DNA from: Progne subis subis
Lineage: Eukaryota; Chordata; Aves; Passeriformes; Hirundinidae
Assembly: GCA_022316685.1 (NCBI GenBank)
Contig: JAKJHU010000014.1
Coordinates: forward strand, 3,467,001 to 3,531,000
DNA: 64,000 nt
Direction of reading: 5' to 3'
The first letter of the stretch is position 1. Every line of letters starts with the position of its first letter. The notes beneath the pieces were generated by a model, which saw nothing but the letters and a program-made list of their open reading frames with translations, made no database searches and was not told where the DNA came from. Both the position numbers and the translations under genes were made by a program. Of the stretch, positions 1-12,894 are shown one piece after another.

Positions 1-454
1 CTTCCTCACCACTCCTTTTCTCAGATGACATTTAAACCTGTCAGCGGTTCCAACTGGTGTCACGTAATCTTTGCAACCAGTGCAAAAATCTAAAAACAGA
101 AAAAGGAAGGGGATGGCTAACAATGGACATAAATACTCCAAAAAGCCTGTGTGCTGCTGTCCTTGCTCATGGCCTGACAGTGTCTCCGCCACTCCTCCCT
201 CAGAAAGCAAAATAAATCAGGGCAGTGGTGAGTAATACCATGTAATAAGCAGAGATGAGAAGCACATTTATCAGCGGTCAAATGACATGGATAGTGTGTC
301 ACCCCTGTCTCCATGTCACATCTGATGGCTCCTGAGGGTCTTTATGGATAAGGAAAGGGTGCCTGGGACATGTCTGCTGAGAAGCTGGAATACAATTCCC
401 ACACAGCAGCTGGAAGGGGATCCCAAAAGGGATCCTCAGAAGACTCCTAAAGGG

Positions 455-690
455 ATTCATAGAATTGTTAAGGTTGGAAAAGACCTCTGAGGTCCTGAAG
501 TCCAGCCATCAGCTCAGCATCACCTCTATGTTCACCACTAAAGCAAGTCCTCAAGTGCCATATCCATGTGTTTTTAGCACTTCCAGGGATGGTGACTTCA
601 CAGCTTCCTTGGGCAGCTTGCTTCAATGCTTGACAACCCTTTCTGTGAGGAATTTTTTCCTAATATCTAATCTAAACCTCCCTGAATTCT
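455..690 (-). mobile_element. CR1: CR1 non-LTR retrotransposon, 3'-end fragment
   Basis: The plus strand opens with ATTCATAGAATTGTTAAGG, then GGTTGGAAAAGACCTC, and later has ACTTCCAGGGATGG, GACAACCCTTTC and CCTAATATCTAATCTAAACC. These are the known landmarks of the avian CR1 3' untranslated region read on its antisense strand, so the element points left with its 3' end near 455. Only about 235 bp remain, which is the usual 5'-truncated form of CR1 copies. It is a dead copy with no coding capacity. Reading frames crossing it are artefacts. Family assignment is from remembered consensus landmarks, not an alignment. Confidence 0.9.
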
Positions 691-2339
691 GTCACCCATG
701 GGCTCTGGCATTTCAGTGCTGAGCTGGTCGGAACACAGCCATGCCCTGATACTGCCTCGAGTCTTGAACACACATGTGAACCATCCTAATTGCTTTCATC
801 TGACCCAAAATGTGGCCACTGGTAAGCAAAGACCTGCTGTTTATGTAAAGTACAAAGCGGGCCAGACAGTCCTCTCGAGCTGTTTCCGTTTCCCCGTGAT
901 TAATACATTCAAGTCTATAGTCATTTGTTTTTACAAACTTCACAAACAAAACCTTGATGTTTTGGTACCAAGCTCAAATATGGGAACGATTTGGTTCCCA
1001 GTGCCAGCATTTCTGATGCAAGAACTGAAAGGCATCCAGAAATGCCGTGTTTTCACTGAATAGTCTTCAGTCCCAAGATATAGCATTTTTAAAGCATTAC
1101 AGAAGCAAAAACAATCCCAGTGCCTTGAAAGCTTTTTACACTGACTCTGCTTCATGGAAACACTGACTCAGGGCCAAATGGCTGATTATGTCGTGTGATG
1201 TAAGAAGGAGTTAGAAAGCTTAGCAGGGCATTAGAATAATGCAGTGTGTGTGTCTGCGTGCAGTGAAGGGGGGACATGGCATTTATTAGAAAGCTTTAAA
1301 TCTTTCGCAGCTCCACGTTAGTCACCTGCAAAACAGTCTCAGACCCAGTTGAAAGCGATGGGGATGTGATGTGTGACAAGCTCTAAGCTGCTGAGCTGAG
1401 CTCCTGCTCGAGATCTTTTCAGTTCATTTCAAGGCTGAAAACCTTCCTGGCTGGGGTATGGGGGAAGCAAACGCTGCTGCTGTGCAGCCAAGGCAGAAAA
1501 GGACTCTGTTATACTTCTGGAAGGGGGGAGCTAAATTGTGGCTTGGCTTCTGCTATCACACTGAACAAAGGGTGGAGATTTGGGGATGGTGCAGCTCTCC
1601 CCCAGTTCAGATGCTGGCAAAGGGAAGGATGTGATGTGAGGAGAGTCCCAGCCCTGCCTGTTCCCTGCTCTGTGCTTGTAGGAGCCACTTCATTAGGGAA
1701 GATTTTATCATTTACTTTATCTCATTGTCCTGAGAAGCCATTCATTGCAAATGTTAACTTTGAGACAAGTAAAAACCAGAGATGACCCAAGTGCCTGGAG
1801 GCATAAAACCAGCTGCTGAATTGTTCAGCTTGTTTAATGAAATGGAGCAGCACAAAGACACAGTTCAAGTACAGATCTGTATATATAACACTGGCACTCA
1901 AACAATTTACAGAGCTCACTGCAAATTTAAGATTGGGAAACCTGGATGGTGTCAGCTGTTAGGAAGAGATTTGGAATAGAAAGTCCTATCAGAAAGGCTG
2001 CCTTCACTGTAGTGCTGTGATGGCAGAACATGAAGGAACTGGGGATGTGCCAGCTCAAAGCTGCTGTGGGAAGTTAAGGGGAGCTGCTGCTTAAACCTCA
2101 GGTCTGGCTACAGGGAAGTGCTATTGTCATCTTGCCCTTGAGTGGTGTCTCCCTGCAGAGCCTCAGGTAAGTCACTGTCCCCGCTGCACCTGCAGGACAG
2201 ACTGAGCTACGAGGCAAATGTGCTGCAGTTCATTCCTGTTTTCTAAGTATTTCCATTCTACACACACACACAGAGCCATACCACAGCCATCCATGCCGTT
2301 CTTTCCTTCTCAGACACCCCAGTTCCCAGCAGTTTGACT

Positions 2340-2450
2340 GTGAGTGGGCAGCTGTCTGCCCTCTCTGCCCATATTGCCCTCTCTGCCCTCACTGCTTTCT
2401 GTGCTCTCTGTGCCCTCACCCTGCTCCCTGTCTGCCCATGGCACAGCCCC
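2340..2450. repeat. Imperfect pyrimidine-rich tandem repeat
   Basis: The segment repeats a loose unit close to TCTGCCCTC about eight times (CTCTCTGCC, CCTCACTGC, TGTGCCCTC and similar). The units are degenerate, so this is an old minisatellite-like array. The repetitive minus-strand peptides read from it (RAE/RAI-rich) are a by-product of the repeat and not a gene. Confidence 0.6.
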
Positions 2451-3624
2451 GTGGCCTCTCGTGCCTGCCGGGCAGCTGTGATGGCTCCACACCGTGAGTG
2501 CTCCCAGCCCGTTCCCGGTGTGGAGGGTGAGTAAGGCTGTCTCATCGCGCCGCTCCCACCTCCAGTGAGTCATCGGCCAAGAGGAGATGCAGGCTCCGAA
2601 CTATATTTGATGCCTGTATCTGAAACACTGGGTTCGAATGACTTTGCAGGTCATTAGAGCCCTAATTTCTTCTTTAATGGATTTTCTAATGCATCTGATG
2701 AATAGAGATGCTCAATAGTAAATAGAAATACCATTTGCAACCTTGGACGCGAAATGGGGCCATAATGTTGCCTGTACTATGTTTACCCAAGGGCTGTGGG
2801 CCTCACGGAGGTGAACAGTGTGAATGCTGCGGTGACAGGGCCTGGGAGTGCCCGGCAGTGCCACTCCGGGCTGCTGCCAAAGGAACAAGTTGCGTGTGCG
2901 CAGGGTTTTCGGGACATGAATGATCCCATTGACTCCTGATCGGCTGCGGATACGACCTGGCCTGAATGGCTCTTGTGTTTGCACGGGGAGATGGCCCAGA
3001 AGGACCCAAGAACGATTCCAAGCAGACGTTGCTCAATGTTGCATTGTGTGTGCAGGGTCTGTCCCACCCCTGGCTGTGACCCCTGAGGGGGTCCTGGGTG
3101 CCAGCGTGCCTGAGGTTGTTCTCCGGGAGAGGGTGGCATGAGCAGGGTCCTGCCTGTGGCCTGACCCACTCTGTAGGCTGGGCTGACCCCTCAGAAGGGC
3201 TCACACTCCCTGCATGGGGGCTGCCATCCCTCCTGCTTGGGAGGGAGCTCTGTACCCTGCTGGGTGCAGTGATTTGAGCTTCTTGTTTCACAAGTGCCAC
3301 GTTGGTGCAGAATAATGTGATTATACATCCACATCCATTTGTGTAAAGCTGGCAGCCTCCCTGGCGAATATTTCTGTACCTCCAGTTTCTAAATGGCATT
3401 TCTGCTAACAGCCATGCATCATCATTACCAGCAAGGCTTTGGAGGATGCACGAGCAAAGTGTGATATTACTTAAACCTCTGCAAGTACTGTCTGATAATT
3501 AATCAGGCGCGGGTTGGTTAGGCTTTCACCTCACTCAGTGAAGAATAATGCAAGGCAAAGGAGCAGAATTTTGGTTAAAATTCTGTGGTGAGCCACTCCC
3601 CCCCAGGTCAGGACATCTGTTTCC

Positions 3625-3646
3625 CTGTGTGTGTGTGTGTGTGTGT
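3625..3646. repeat. (TG)11 microsatellite
   Basis: An uninterrupted TG dinucleotide run of about 11 units. Such runs are commonly length-polymorphic in vertebrates. Confidence 0.9.
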
Positions 3647-6600
3647 ATGAGGGCACTATGGGGCAGAAGGCTTGTCCAAACCTTCTTCTTCCTCCTGAAG
3701 CATCAGATAGCCAGAGAGTCAGTGCCAGAGGTTAGAGTTCAGCCCAGAGGGACCAAGGGTCCTATCCAAGACTGCAGACCCCCAGCCCTTGCTGGCCCAT
3801 TTGATTTTTGGGGTCTCATCCTGCAGCTATTTCTGCTGTGATGTTTTCTCCAGTCGTGCCATTATGTATTAATAGGGGATGGAGCTGGCAGCAGGAAAGG
3901 GCAGCAGAAGCACACATTTGTCTTGCTGTCCAGTAAGCCACATAACAAATAGTGATGCCAAGTGTAATCCTGCTTCAGTTAAAACTGTTGCTTTGGTTTG
4001 TCATCATTCATTGTTTGCAGTACAGCTGCTTAATGACAGGATGTGGGAAATGAAAAGTTTTTTATGTCCTAGGAGACTTTTTAAAATAAAAATTCCTGAG
4101 TGATGAAGGGGAAGAAGGTGCTTGTGTGGAAACTCTGGGTCTCAGCACCGAGACACAGCCTGGATGGAATGAGCCTTCCCCCAACAAGGCTCAGGAGATG
4201 GAGGTTTTGCTCTCAGCTTTAAAAATAACTTGCTGTGTAAATCCAGGCAGTATCCATGCCTCAGCTTGCTTTGCTTACATTACACATCTGGTGCAGCTGC
4301 CTCTGCCTGGTGCCTTGCAGAGCAGGACCTGTGTTTGATAGGAAGAAATTAAAAATAAAAGACAAATGCCATGGATCTGTGTGGGGCCAGATCTTTGCAA
4401 AACACCCCATGGCCAATTAAGTTAGTAAATGTTACATATTGCTCCTAAATGCAGAGGAATGGAGGGAATTTATCCATATGGACCATGAGCAAACAGACAA
4501 AATCTGAGGTGGAGAGGGCACTTGTACAGGAGGCTTCATTAGGCCAGTAAGGAAAGAGACAACTCCAGCTATGTCGAGACCTGGGGTACACGGAGGTGCC
4601 TTTTTTATTTTTGGGTACATTTTAATGACCTTAATTTTCATACAGGCTGCAGTGGGGCCACAGTGGGGCCCCACCTTTATGCATGTTAATCACTTTTAAT
4701 TGACAGTGCAGAATTACCAGTGGGTGCATGATCTTTGCTCCCAGTGGGAACTCTCCTACGTGGGTGCCCTGCACATCATGTAAGCAAATAGGGAAGGTGA
4801 TGGGTTTGATGGGAGATGCATTTCATTTGGGATTTAAACTCATTTCTGGCAGGTACAGCCCCTGAAGAACCACTGATGTGTATGTGGCCAACAAGTCTGC
4901 ATAATTGCTAGCCCATCCCTTTCTTCACTCTGCCTCTAGAAATACTCTCCCTCCTCTTCTATGTATATTTATTGAGTCATGTCCTGAACTGTGTGGAATC
5001 AGTGTGGAATTTGCCTGAGGTTCCTCTCTGCTGGCCCAGGAATTTGCCTAAGGTTCCTCTGCTGTTCCTCTCAGCAGTGTAAGCAAAATTAAAGGAGATG
5101 CTGGGGTTGAGATGAAACCACTCCTGCTTATCAAAGAGAGAGAAAGAGACAAGTCAGGGAGCTGTGGTCTCTGCCCTCAGTGCTGCAGGAGGATTGGGGA
5201 GTGGCTGAAATCCCTCTGGTGGGCTTCCCACATACCTGGGATTCTCTGTGTTTTACAATCTCGGATAAATGTCACTCTTCCTTTAGAATTATTTGATATA
5301 TTCTTACATTAATCTATTACCAGTAGATCACCACCTTGCTCATCACCACTCTCTACGTCCAAAAGTTGCTTTTTTTCTGTGTTTGCTTGTATCCCTTGAA
5401 AATTTCTATTTCCAACAAGCCTACTGTTATCTCACTTTTGCTATTTTAAGTTCCGTGGCACAAAAAGGCTGACTCACAGAAAGCCATGTTGTAGGAAATA
5501 TTGGCTCAGCTGAGGAAATAATACTCAGTTCTTTCTTCCACTGTGAGATTTGGGGAGGTTTTTCTGCCTTTTCTTTATTATTATTTTAGAGTGAGTGTGT
5601 GTGTGTATGTGTGTGCACGTGTGTTTTGGTCTCACATTATGACACGCATCAAGCACTGTGAAATATTGACAGCAATTCCTAAATGCACTGCTCTGCCCAG
5701 TCGGAACTTTCTTTCTGTACATACACTGAAGTGTTTTATGTACCTGCTAGGAACGTTACACAGGATGTTCACACAGCTCATAAAATTTGGTCTCGTATTG
5801 GAAATGTTTTGTGGGAATGTGCTGCTTAATCTACTGCAGCCACTCACAGTTACTGTCAGAAGCGGGTGAAGATTACAGCCGGCTGGGGGAAGTTTGATAC
5901 CTTATCAGAAGTCCTCAAGAATAAAACTGAAAGAAGTGGATGTTCAACAAAATGTAAGTAATTGACTAAAAAAGGGGAAATACGGCAGGCCCCAGTGAAG
6001 TCATCCTTTTACTGGACTTGTGCTGCTGTCAGCTCCCTCTGAGTACCTGCAGTCACCCTCTCGCTAAGGGATTGAGTGGAATAAATCCTGGGTGTGCTTT
6101 AATTGAGGGTTAAGCACATCAGTGATGTGCAGTGAAAGACAAGGCTGGAGATCCAGGATGGAATCCTTGCCCAGCGGGGTGGGGAAACGAAAACAACCCA
6201 ACAACTACAAAACCTCTATTGACTTCAAGGGCTTTAATCACCGGAGCAAGTTGTCTAATAACATACTGCAGGGTGTGCTTTGGCACCGCCACCTTTGTCA
6301 TTCATTTTATGCTTAATATGCTAGAAAACAATGTTTAACATCTGGTTTAAGTGGATATATAGCAGATCTGTCTATAAGAAAGCAGCTGATGCAAATAATT
6401 TAAGAAATAAAACTAGGGGCCTTCAAGTGTACCTACTGATATTTTTTTTTCCTACACTTTTTGACACCATCATTAGCAAAACCTAATTAGAAGGTGGTTT
6501 TCAACAATTGCTGTCCTCAATGCATAAAGTATAGCCCTCACATAAATAATATTATCATCTTAAAAATACTCCATAAACACTAATTTACCCTCCCAATTTT

Positions 6601-7332
6601 CTTGTGAGCTAGATAATTATGTGTTAACAATAATATAATCACCATTAGTAGCCGTGTTAGTCCTCTCTTTTTATAGATAGAAGCTCATGCCCTCATAATA
6701 AACAACTTGCTGAAGGCCACATGAGGAGTCTTTCAGGACTCTGATTAGGGAGAGAATCAGTCCTGGCTCTGTCCTCCCCTCACATAAAAACCAGAACAAT
6801 GATGGTATAATGAAAGAAAAGCCGGGTTTAAGTATGAGAAAGAGAAATCTTCTTCAGGTCGGCTGGATTCTTGGACTGAAAGGAAATATTTAAAAAGTAT
6901 GTGACAGAGATCAAGGTAAATAACAAATATTATACCTTTTGTACTTGTGCCTTTATTACTCTGCAGTAATTACACCAAGTAATGTGGATTACATTATGAA
7001 TCACTATGACGATTACAAGACTGAATTTTTTGCAACCACATCCTGAGCCTGTGAGATAATCTGTTTGATGTCCTACGAGGACCAGATACGTCTTGCTTGA
7101 AACTTCAGAGGTGTGTGAGAGCAGCTGGGACACACCCTTTTTCGTAACCGTGTTAAAATAAAACAAGTTTGGATTTGCTCAGCCTCTGTAGGACGTAACA
7201 TCTGAGTTACAAGCCTGCTGTGAAGGGAGCTTTGCCATAACCTCAGTTAACAGGGGCCTCTTTCAGTGTTTCTGTCTGAAAAGTAACATTTTCTTTCCAT
7301 CCTGAAAAAATGCGCATATTTACACATGCAAA

Positions 7333-7356
7333 CCCCCCCCCCCAAAAAAAAAAAAA
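7333..7356. repeat. C-run joined to A-run
   Basis: Eleven C followed directly by thirteen A. The tract is low-complexity DNA and is likely to vary in length or be error-prone in assembly. Confidence 0.85.
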
Positions 7357-8471
7357 TCCACCAAAACAAAACAAAAACCCCAATCCTTAGCAAATTATTA
7401 AAGCCAAAACACAGATTTTTTTTCCCATGCCTGTAACAACCCCAGTTCACACTGAAGCTACAGTGCTGCTGCACCTGCAATAACTAAACCCGCTGAGGTC
7501 AGCCTGCGTCGCTTCCCAGAGTGAGGTCTGTATCAGCATCTTTCCATGCTCTTCACTCATTTTTCTCCTCTTCTTGTGTGAAACCTCCACCAATTCTCCT
7601 GGGGTTGGATTGTGGGTAGAGAGGGATAATATTCAGCTTTTATTTTGTCCTCCTTCTTGTGCCAGGAGCCACAGTGGGGACTCAGGTGGGCAGGGACATT
7701 CTCTGCCCCAAACAACAGCCCTCCATGGGCAGGAAGGCCCTGGGACTGCAGCAGGTTTTCCTCTCCAAAAAAAAGAAAAAGTGACTATGTAGCTTAGCAG
7801 AAGCCAAGGTGCAGGAATCTGGTGCCCAAACAGTGGGCGTCTCTTATTTTCCTTTAAAAAAAACGTTCCTCTGGCACTGATCTGGAAGCTCTCCTTGGTG
7901 TGACACGTTCACACACGTGTGTTTCTCTTACAGCCTTCAGGGAATGATGGGCCTCTGGGTGGGAGGTGGGCAGCAATAAAACAGTGAGGCCACACTCTGG
8001 TAGGCATCCCCATCCTCTGTTCCTCTGCTCTTGCTGTTCATTCTGGGAAGCAGAAGATCCCAAATCAATCTGATGTATCAATGAGATTATTGGTTTTGGA
8101 TTGACTCCTCCATGACTTATGGAGATCTACAAGGTTATCCATGTGTGTATGCTTTAAAACAACTGATGGAACTAGTGGTACTGGGATGTTGACCACCAGT
8201 GTTGGACACTTTTTACCATATATGGTCAATAAACGATGAATCACCAATAAATTTATGCTAAGGTGGGGCAGAAGATGCTCTCTACTCAGAAAGAAGCCCT
8301 TTTCCAGCATGTTCTCTCCTGCAGAGTCAAATTGTCAGCAGCCTCAAAAGGAATAAAATCAGTGCCTGCAAACCAGTGAACCTCCATTTCTTTGCTCAGT
8401 ATGCACAATACAAAGTCAAATAATTGAGTGGGTTGTTTTTTTTCTATGTTGATATCTCCCTCAAATTAAGG

Positions 8472-8495
8472 AAAAAAAAAAAAAAAAAAAAAAAA
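8472..8495. repeat. Poly(A) tract of 24
   Basis: Twenty-four consecutive A. It could be the tail of an old retroposed sequence lying to its left, but I see no recognisable body and no obvious flanking target-site duplication, so I call it a simple repeat only. Confidence 0.85.
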
Positions 8496-9354
8496 TCTTA
8501 AGAGTATGAAGGCCTCCAGGCCTAACTGTTCAGTGTTTCTGATCCAGAGCTCGCCATCTCAGGGAAGGCACGGGGAAGTCTGGGTGGAATTGTTCGGGTG
8601 TGGGTGTACCTGCTCATTAGGATTAAAGCGCCCTTGTGGTTCACGTTAATCCACTTTGGGATGCAAACTGACAAAAGCATCTTTGTGGGGGATCCGTCCG
8701 TGTGGGGAGCGCAGTTCCTCCCCTTCCCTGCCGAGCCCGGAGCTCCGCCGTGGGAGCCTGATGGTTCTTCTGTTTAAATCAACAGCGTTTAAGTCCCGCT
8801 GGTTTAAATATCAGGTTTAACTGGGGCTCGCCTGCATATCAAAGGCACTATGGTAATTTTTACGAGGGAAAGTGTGGAGGGAAAGTGTTTGCCCGGTGGT
8901 GCCCAGGCTCCTCCCTTGTGCTGAGTCACTGCCCTCCCTCACCCGCAGCGCCCGCACCTTCCTGGTGCTGCAGGATGGGGTCAGCACGCCCAGCCGGGGG
9001 TTCCCCCGCATAAACAAGGGCTAAAAGTGAACAAGAGCTTTCCTGGTTCGCCGGCATTTATTTACGCGCTGCCATGCGTGGCGAGCTCCGTTCTGGCACC
9101 TGGATTGTGAGTGCAGCGCGCTTGAACTTTTCTGGAGCCGGCCATCCGCTTCCTGCTGATGCGCTGGTGCCTCGCTGTGCCTTCAGGCTCACTCCGATCT
9201 GCACAAGATTTATGGGTGGATATTATATAGATTTAACACAATAGCATGGGTTTTATTATTTGCTGGAAAATGTTAATAAACCCCAAGTATTACAGATGCA
9301 TTTTAATCCCTGAAGTGATTTTTGAGTAGAATGCATGAATTATTAATTGTTGTT

Positions 9355-9510
9355 ATTGTTATTATTGCAGTGCATACCTACCTCACAGGGCATTGTGAGG
9401 ATTAATTAATTCTTGTAAAGATGTAAAAGGCCGTATAGGTGTCAAGGGTTATGACTAAAGTGCTTTGAAAATGGAAACCACTCTGCAAGTGCCAAGTATT
9501 ATTATTTATG
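9355..9510 (+). mobile_element. MIR-type ancient SINE (MIR1_Amn-like)
   Basis: The order of motifs matches the 3' half of amniote MIR: CCTACCTCACAGGG, then TTGTGAGGATTAATTAATT, then TTGTAAAG, AGTGCTTTGAAAATGG, and finally GCCAAGTATTATTATTTAT. The element reads left to right on the plus strand and ends in the typical TTATTATT-like tail. Elements of this class were inserted before amniote lineages split, so surviving copies in birds are old; some have been kept as regulatory sequence. The subfamily name is my best match from memory of the consensus. Confidence 0.75.
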
Positions 9511-9565
9511 GAGTCCAGGCAGTGTGCTTGGTGCTGTGCAAACACTGGGCCAGTTATTGCAAATA
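9511..9565 (+). repeat. Amniote repeat tail next to MIR
   Basis: Directly after the MIR tail comes GAGTCCAGGCAGTGTGCTTG, then GGTGCTGTGCAAACAC. This resembles the GTGCTAGGCGCTGTACAAAC segment of a repeat common in turtles and crocodilians. I infer an old second element, or an extended tail of the same one. The exact family is not certain. Confidence 0.4.
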
Positions 9566-11849
9566 TTTGCTTATATGTGCTTGGTAGGCCGAGCACTCCC
9601 TGTTACGAGTCATTTCAACTATTTTAAGGATGCATCTTAAAAATATGGGTGTGAGAAGACTTTCCAGTCATTGGGATGACGGAGCCACTGGCCATGAGCA
9701 GCTGCGTCACTGAAGAACTTCAGAAGTGTGCTTTTATTTAAACACAGAGATGATCTAAGACCTCAGATGTGCTCCAGTTATACACCTGAAAGCTAGGGTT
9801 TTGTCCAATGTTTCTTGCTACTTTGGGAAGGGAAATGTAACAAGAGTTAATGTTTAGAAGTGGCTCTCCCAGAAGGCAAAGCCAACTCCGTGAGCTCAGC
9901 TCACTCATCGAACAATCTGCTGTAAACCACAACCTGCTCAACTGCCCTGTGTTACCCAACATCCGTTCTTGGAAACCTCTGAAAGCGAGAACCTCCTTCC
10001 CATATGCTCTGAAGGTGTCCCCTGTAGCTCTGAAGCCAGCTGCACATTTGGGCAAGAGAATTGTAAAGGCTAAAGCTCATCACAGAGAGCGAGAGGCCTT
10101 TGTGCAGTCCTGCGGGGTGTTCGCCTTCGTGAAAAAAGGGAAACCAGAACAAAATGGATGGGGAACAACTATTAAAGCATAGATCTGCCAGAATGCGCTT
10201 TGTAGATCCTGCAGAGCAGAACTTCTCAGGAAATAGCCCAGTTGAGCACATCATCGTGTTAAAAAAGAGAGCCTGGCACCCCAGAGCCGCGACTGAACAT
10301 TTGGAGAACACCAGACCACAGAACCCTTCAGCCAGATGACTTCAGCTCAGCACGTTGTCGCAGCTCAGCAGATGGATGGGAAGACAGCGTTTGTAGTTCC
10401 TGAGGGCCGAACAACGCACACTTCAGGGTCTGTCCCTCCCCGGTTTCTCACACAAGCTTTTTGAACATCACACCTCTCACTCCCATTTCATGGACTTCTC
10501 ACATGTCCTTCTTTAGGCCCCTGCTGTCTCCCAGTCCCCTAGAAGGGTTCCCTTTCCTCTTGCCTTAGGCTATGTGCATATTCCCATTCCCCTCCCTCCA
10601 CACACTGTTACTGCTTATCTTCTTTCACCTGGGAAATAAATCACAGTATCAAGAGGTCAAACTCCATTAGAAGTAGGGACAGATCTAAGATTATAATGCG
10701 TGAACGTGTTAATGAGTGCCTTGCCACTTTTCCTTCCCCTCTTAAATTTCTTGACTTTCAGCAAATTTTGGAGCTGGACTGGATATAGTCTTCAAAATTA
10801 TCGCCTCTTCACATGCCTAAAGCAGACAGCCTACAAAACATTAGTGAGAAGAGAAAGTTGCCCACTTGGGCCATCAAAATCATTGCACAAATAAATGCTG
10901 AACACCAAGTGATTTGCAATTACAAATATGCTTCCTGGCTTTCTTAGAGAGATTTAGGTTTCCTTACCCAACTCTGGCCTCTTCAAGCAAATGGTCTGAA
11001 GGCCTAGGGCTTTCTCAGAACTATGTAATTTTGCAATGTAATCCAATGCATTGCAGTACAATGAAAAACAAAACAAAACAACCAACCAAAACTGCTTTCT
11101 GCAAGTAGTTAAATCTTTTTCTCCATAAAGGAAGGAAAAATGCATGGGTTTGACCCTGAAGAAAATGAGTACTATGAGGAGATCCTACACCCAGAGACCC
11201 ACCCAAGGCTTTGTGGAGCTGATGGGCCCCATCTGCTTGTGCAATGATGCTCAGGTAGGCAAAATCTGCCTATGGTATATCCCAGGTGTTAGACTGAAGG
11301 TAAAACCAGAACTGCTGCCTTAGGACTAGCATAATTCTCTAGCAATGCAAAGTTCTATTTAAAAAAAAAAAAAAAAGGTGCACTACATTCATGGCCATCT
11401 CTTTATCTACTGCCATCTGCAGTGAAATTAAGTTCTGAAATTGAGTGTGGTGATGTGGACGCCCTATTTGAGCAGCACCAGAGCTGGGCTGGAGTGCCCG
11501 GAGAGCCTTGGAATGAGCTGGGATTACATCGGATGTTGCCACCGGATCCATGCAGGGTTTGTGGTCACTGGGACTCTGCACGGGTGCCAATGTCCGGACA
11601 TGAGAGTGCTGGACCATCGCCCAAGAGTGTGAAATGCTGTTGCAAAACCATTTTAAGATGGAAAGGGCTGCCTGGTGACGAATGTGGTTTTGATTAACAA
11701 AGCTCGCTTTCAAAAAACAAACAATGCGGCCATATAGATGACAAACAGCATTTCAATTGTAGAAATGAGCAGCACCCAGGTAGGACATTGCATTAGTGCT
11801 GCGGAGGATTATTTTCATTAAATGAGAGGGCAGAGGCGGTAGCAGGGCA
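9566..11849. other. Upstream flank of the CpG island
   Basis: No gene is recognised. Several overlapping open frames occur around 9,740-10,340 and 11,340-11,710 on both strands, but none carries a motif I know. A poly(A) of 16 lies at 11,361-11,376. A perfect 10 bp palindrome CAATGCATTG is at 11,044-11,053. Proximity to the CpG island means promoter-upstream elements are possible. Confidence 0.5.
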
Positions 11850-12371
11850 CCCGCGCTGGATCCCGGTGCCAGGTGCCATCGCCAACCGCGACGGGCCGCG
11901 AGGAGAGAGGCAAAACCACCATGTTACATCCTGCATTTACATAAGCTCTGTTGGCAGCGCAGTTTAATGTCTTTCCTAGAAAAGCTCCGCGGCCTGGGGC
12001 CTGCCGTGCCCGGGCGGCCTCCCCTTCGCTTCCCTCCCTTTGCCCGCGGCCGCCTCCCCTCCCACACCGCCGGGCGCGGGGGGGAAGGGGTCAGGGAGCG
12101 GGTCCCCCTCCCTGACCCCCGCGCTGGGCTTGTGTGGCCGGGCCGGGCCGCTCCTCCTCGCCTGGCCTCGCCTCCCGGCTCCGCTGCTTCCCTTCCTCCT
12201 TTCCTTCCCTCCCTTCCCTTCCCTCCGCCGGCGCCCATTTCGGCGCGGCCGGGCACCCTGAGTGTCTGCGGGCCGCCGGCTGCTCCGCGCCGCTTGGCTC
12301 CTTCCCCCAGTAACAGCTCCCACATTCCGCCCCGATCCCTCCTCAATCTCAATCACACACACACATATTAC

Positions 12372-12655
12372 TTTTTTTTTTTTTTTTTTTTTCCCCTCCT
12401 TCCTCGGGACTTAATCTCCAGTCCCGTCCCCCCCCCCCCCCCCCCACCCGCCCTCCCCACCCTCCCCTCCCCCGGCCCCTGGCTCGGATATAATTGAATA
12501 TCACAGCGCTACGCGCTGGGTATTTTTTTTCCTTCCTCCTCCTGTGTGTGTGGTGGTTTTGTTTTTTTTTTTTTTTTTGGTTTTTTTTTTTTTCTTTTGG
12601 GTTTTGGTTGGTCCCCCCCCCCCGCCCCCCCCCGGTGTTTTTTGTTTTTTTTTTT
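12372..12655. repeat. Alternating long T and C tracts
   Basis: Within 285 bp there are runs of about 21 T (12,372-12,392), 18 C (12,428-12,445), 17 T (12,562-12,578), 13 T (12,581-12,593), 11 C and 9 C split by a single G (12,613-12,633), and 11 T (12,645-12,655). Pyrimidines are almost all on the plus strand. The segment probably lies in the core promoter or 5' untranslated region. Homopolymer lengths may be unreliable in the assembly. Confidence 0.9.
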
Positions 12656-12690
12656 CCCTCGTCGTCGTCTCGGTGTGGACACCTTAAAAA

Positions 12691-12760
12691 TACATATATA
12701 TTTTATATATATATATCTATATATATAATCGAAAACTCTACGCGTGTACACACACACACT
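12691..12760. repeat. (TA)n and (CA)n microsatellites
   Basis: A run of TA dinucleotides (about 12,691-12,728) is followed after a short gap by a CA run (about 12,748-12,760). Both sit just upstream of the inferred first-exon donor. Confidence 0.85.
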
Positions 12761-12827
12761 CACAGGCAGGGATGTGCGCCTATATACACGCGGCGGTATA
12801 AAACACACGGGAGGAGGAGAGACAATC

Positions 12828-12885
12828 CAGGGTGAATTCCTCGTGCCTCCGTTCCCTGGGAAAGGGGGGAGCAGCCGCTGGCAAG
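12828..12885 (+). other. Putative first exon, 3' part ending at splice donor
   Basis: The sequence reads GCTGGCAAG followed by GTAAGAAC, a good vertebrate 5' splice site (AAG|GTAAGA) at 12,886, placed within the CpG island. The 3' end of the exon is therefore 12,885. The 5' end is not known: I mark 12,828 only because a TATAAAA box ends about 25 bp upstream, but CpG-island promoters usually start at several sites and the exon may reach back to about 12,300. No reading frame here has a convincing start codon continuing into the donor, so it is probably 5' untranslated. I infer that it joins to the exon at 60,173. Confidence 0.5.
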
Positions 12886-12894
12886 GTAAGAACC

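Larger units (their letters stand above)
691..9354. other. Intergenic DNA without a recognisable gene
   Basis: All reading frames here are short and none has a family signature or a convincing splice pair. Parts of 2,300-3,250 are GC-richer and give several overlapping open frames on both strands, which is expected from composition. The stretch contains simple repeats (listed separately) and otherwise unremarkable AT-rich sequence. About 8,560-9,180 has a modest rise in CpG and several TTTAAA-type motifs and might be regulatory, but nothing decisive is visible. Confidence 0.6.

Noticed and set aside
2161..2172. Perfect splice donor CAG|GTAAGT upstream of the CpG island
   Set aside because: An isolated consensus match; the nearest acceptor-like CAG would leave an exon of only 8 nt. 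Such matches occur by chance at this scale.
9738..10339. Several open frames of 60-120 codons on both strands
   Set aside because: No family resemblance, no shared start or splice logic, and the frames overlap each other, so none is better supported than the rest.
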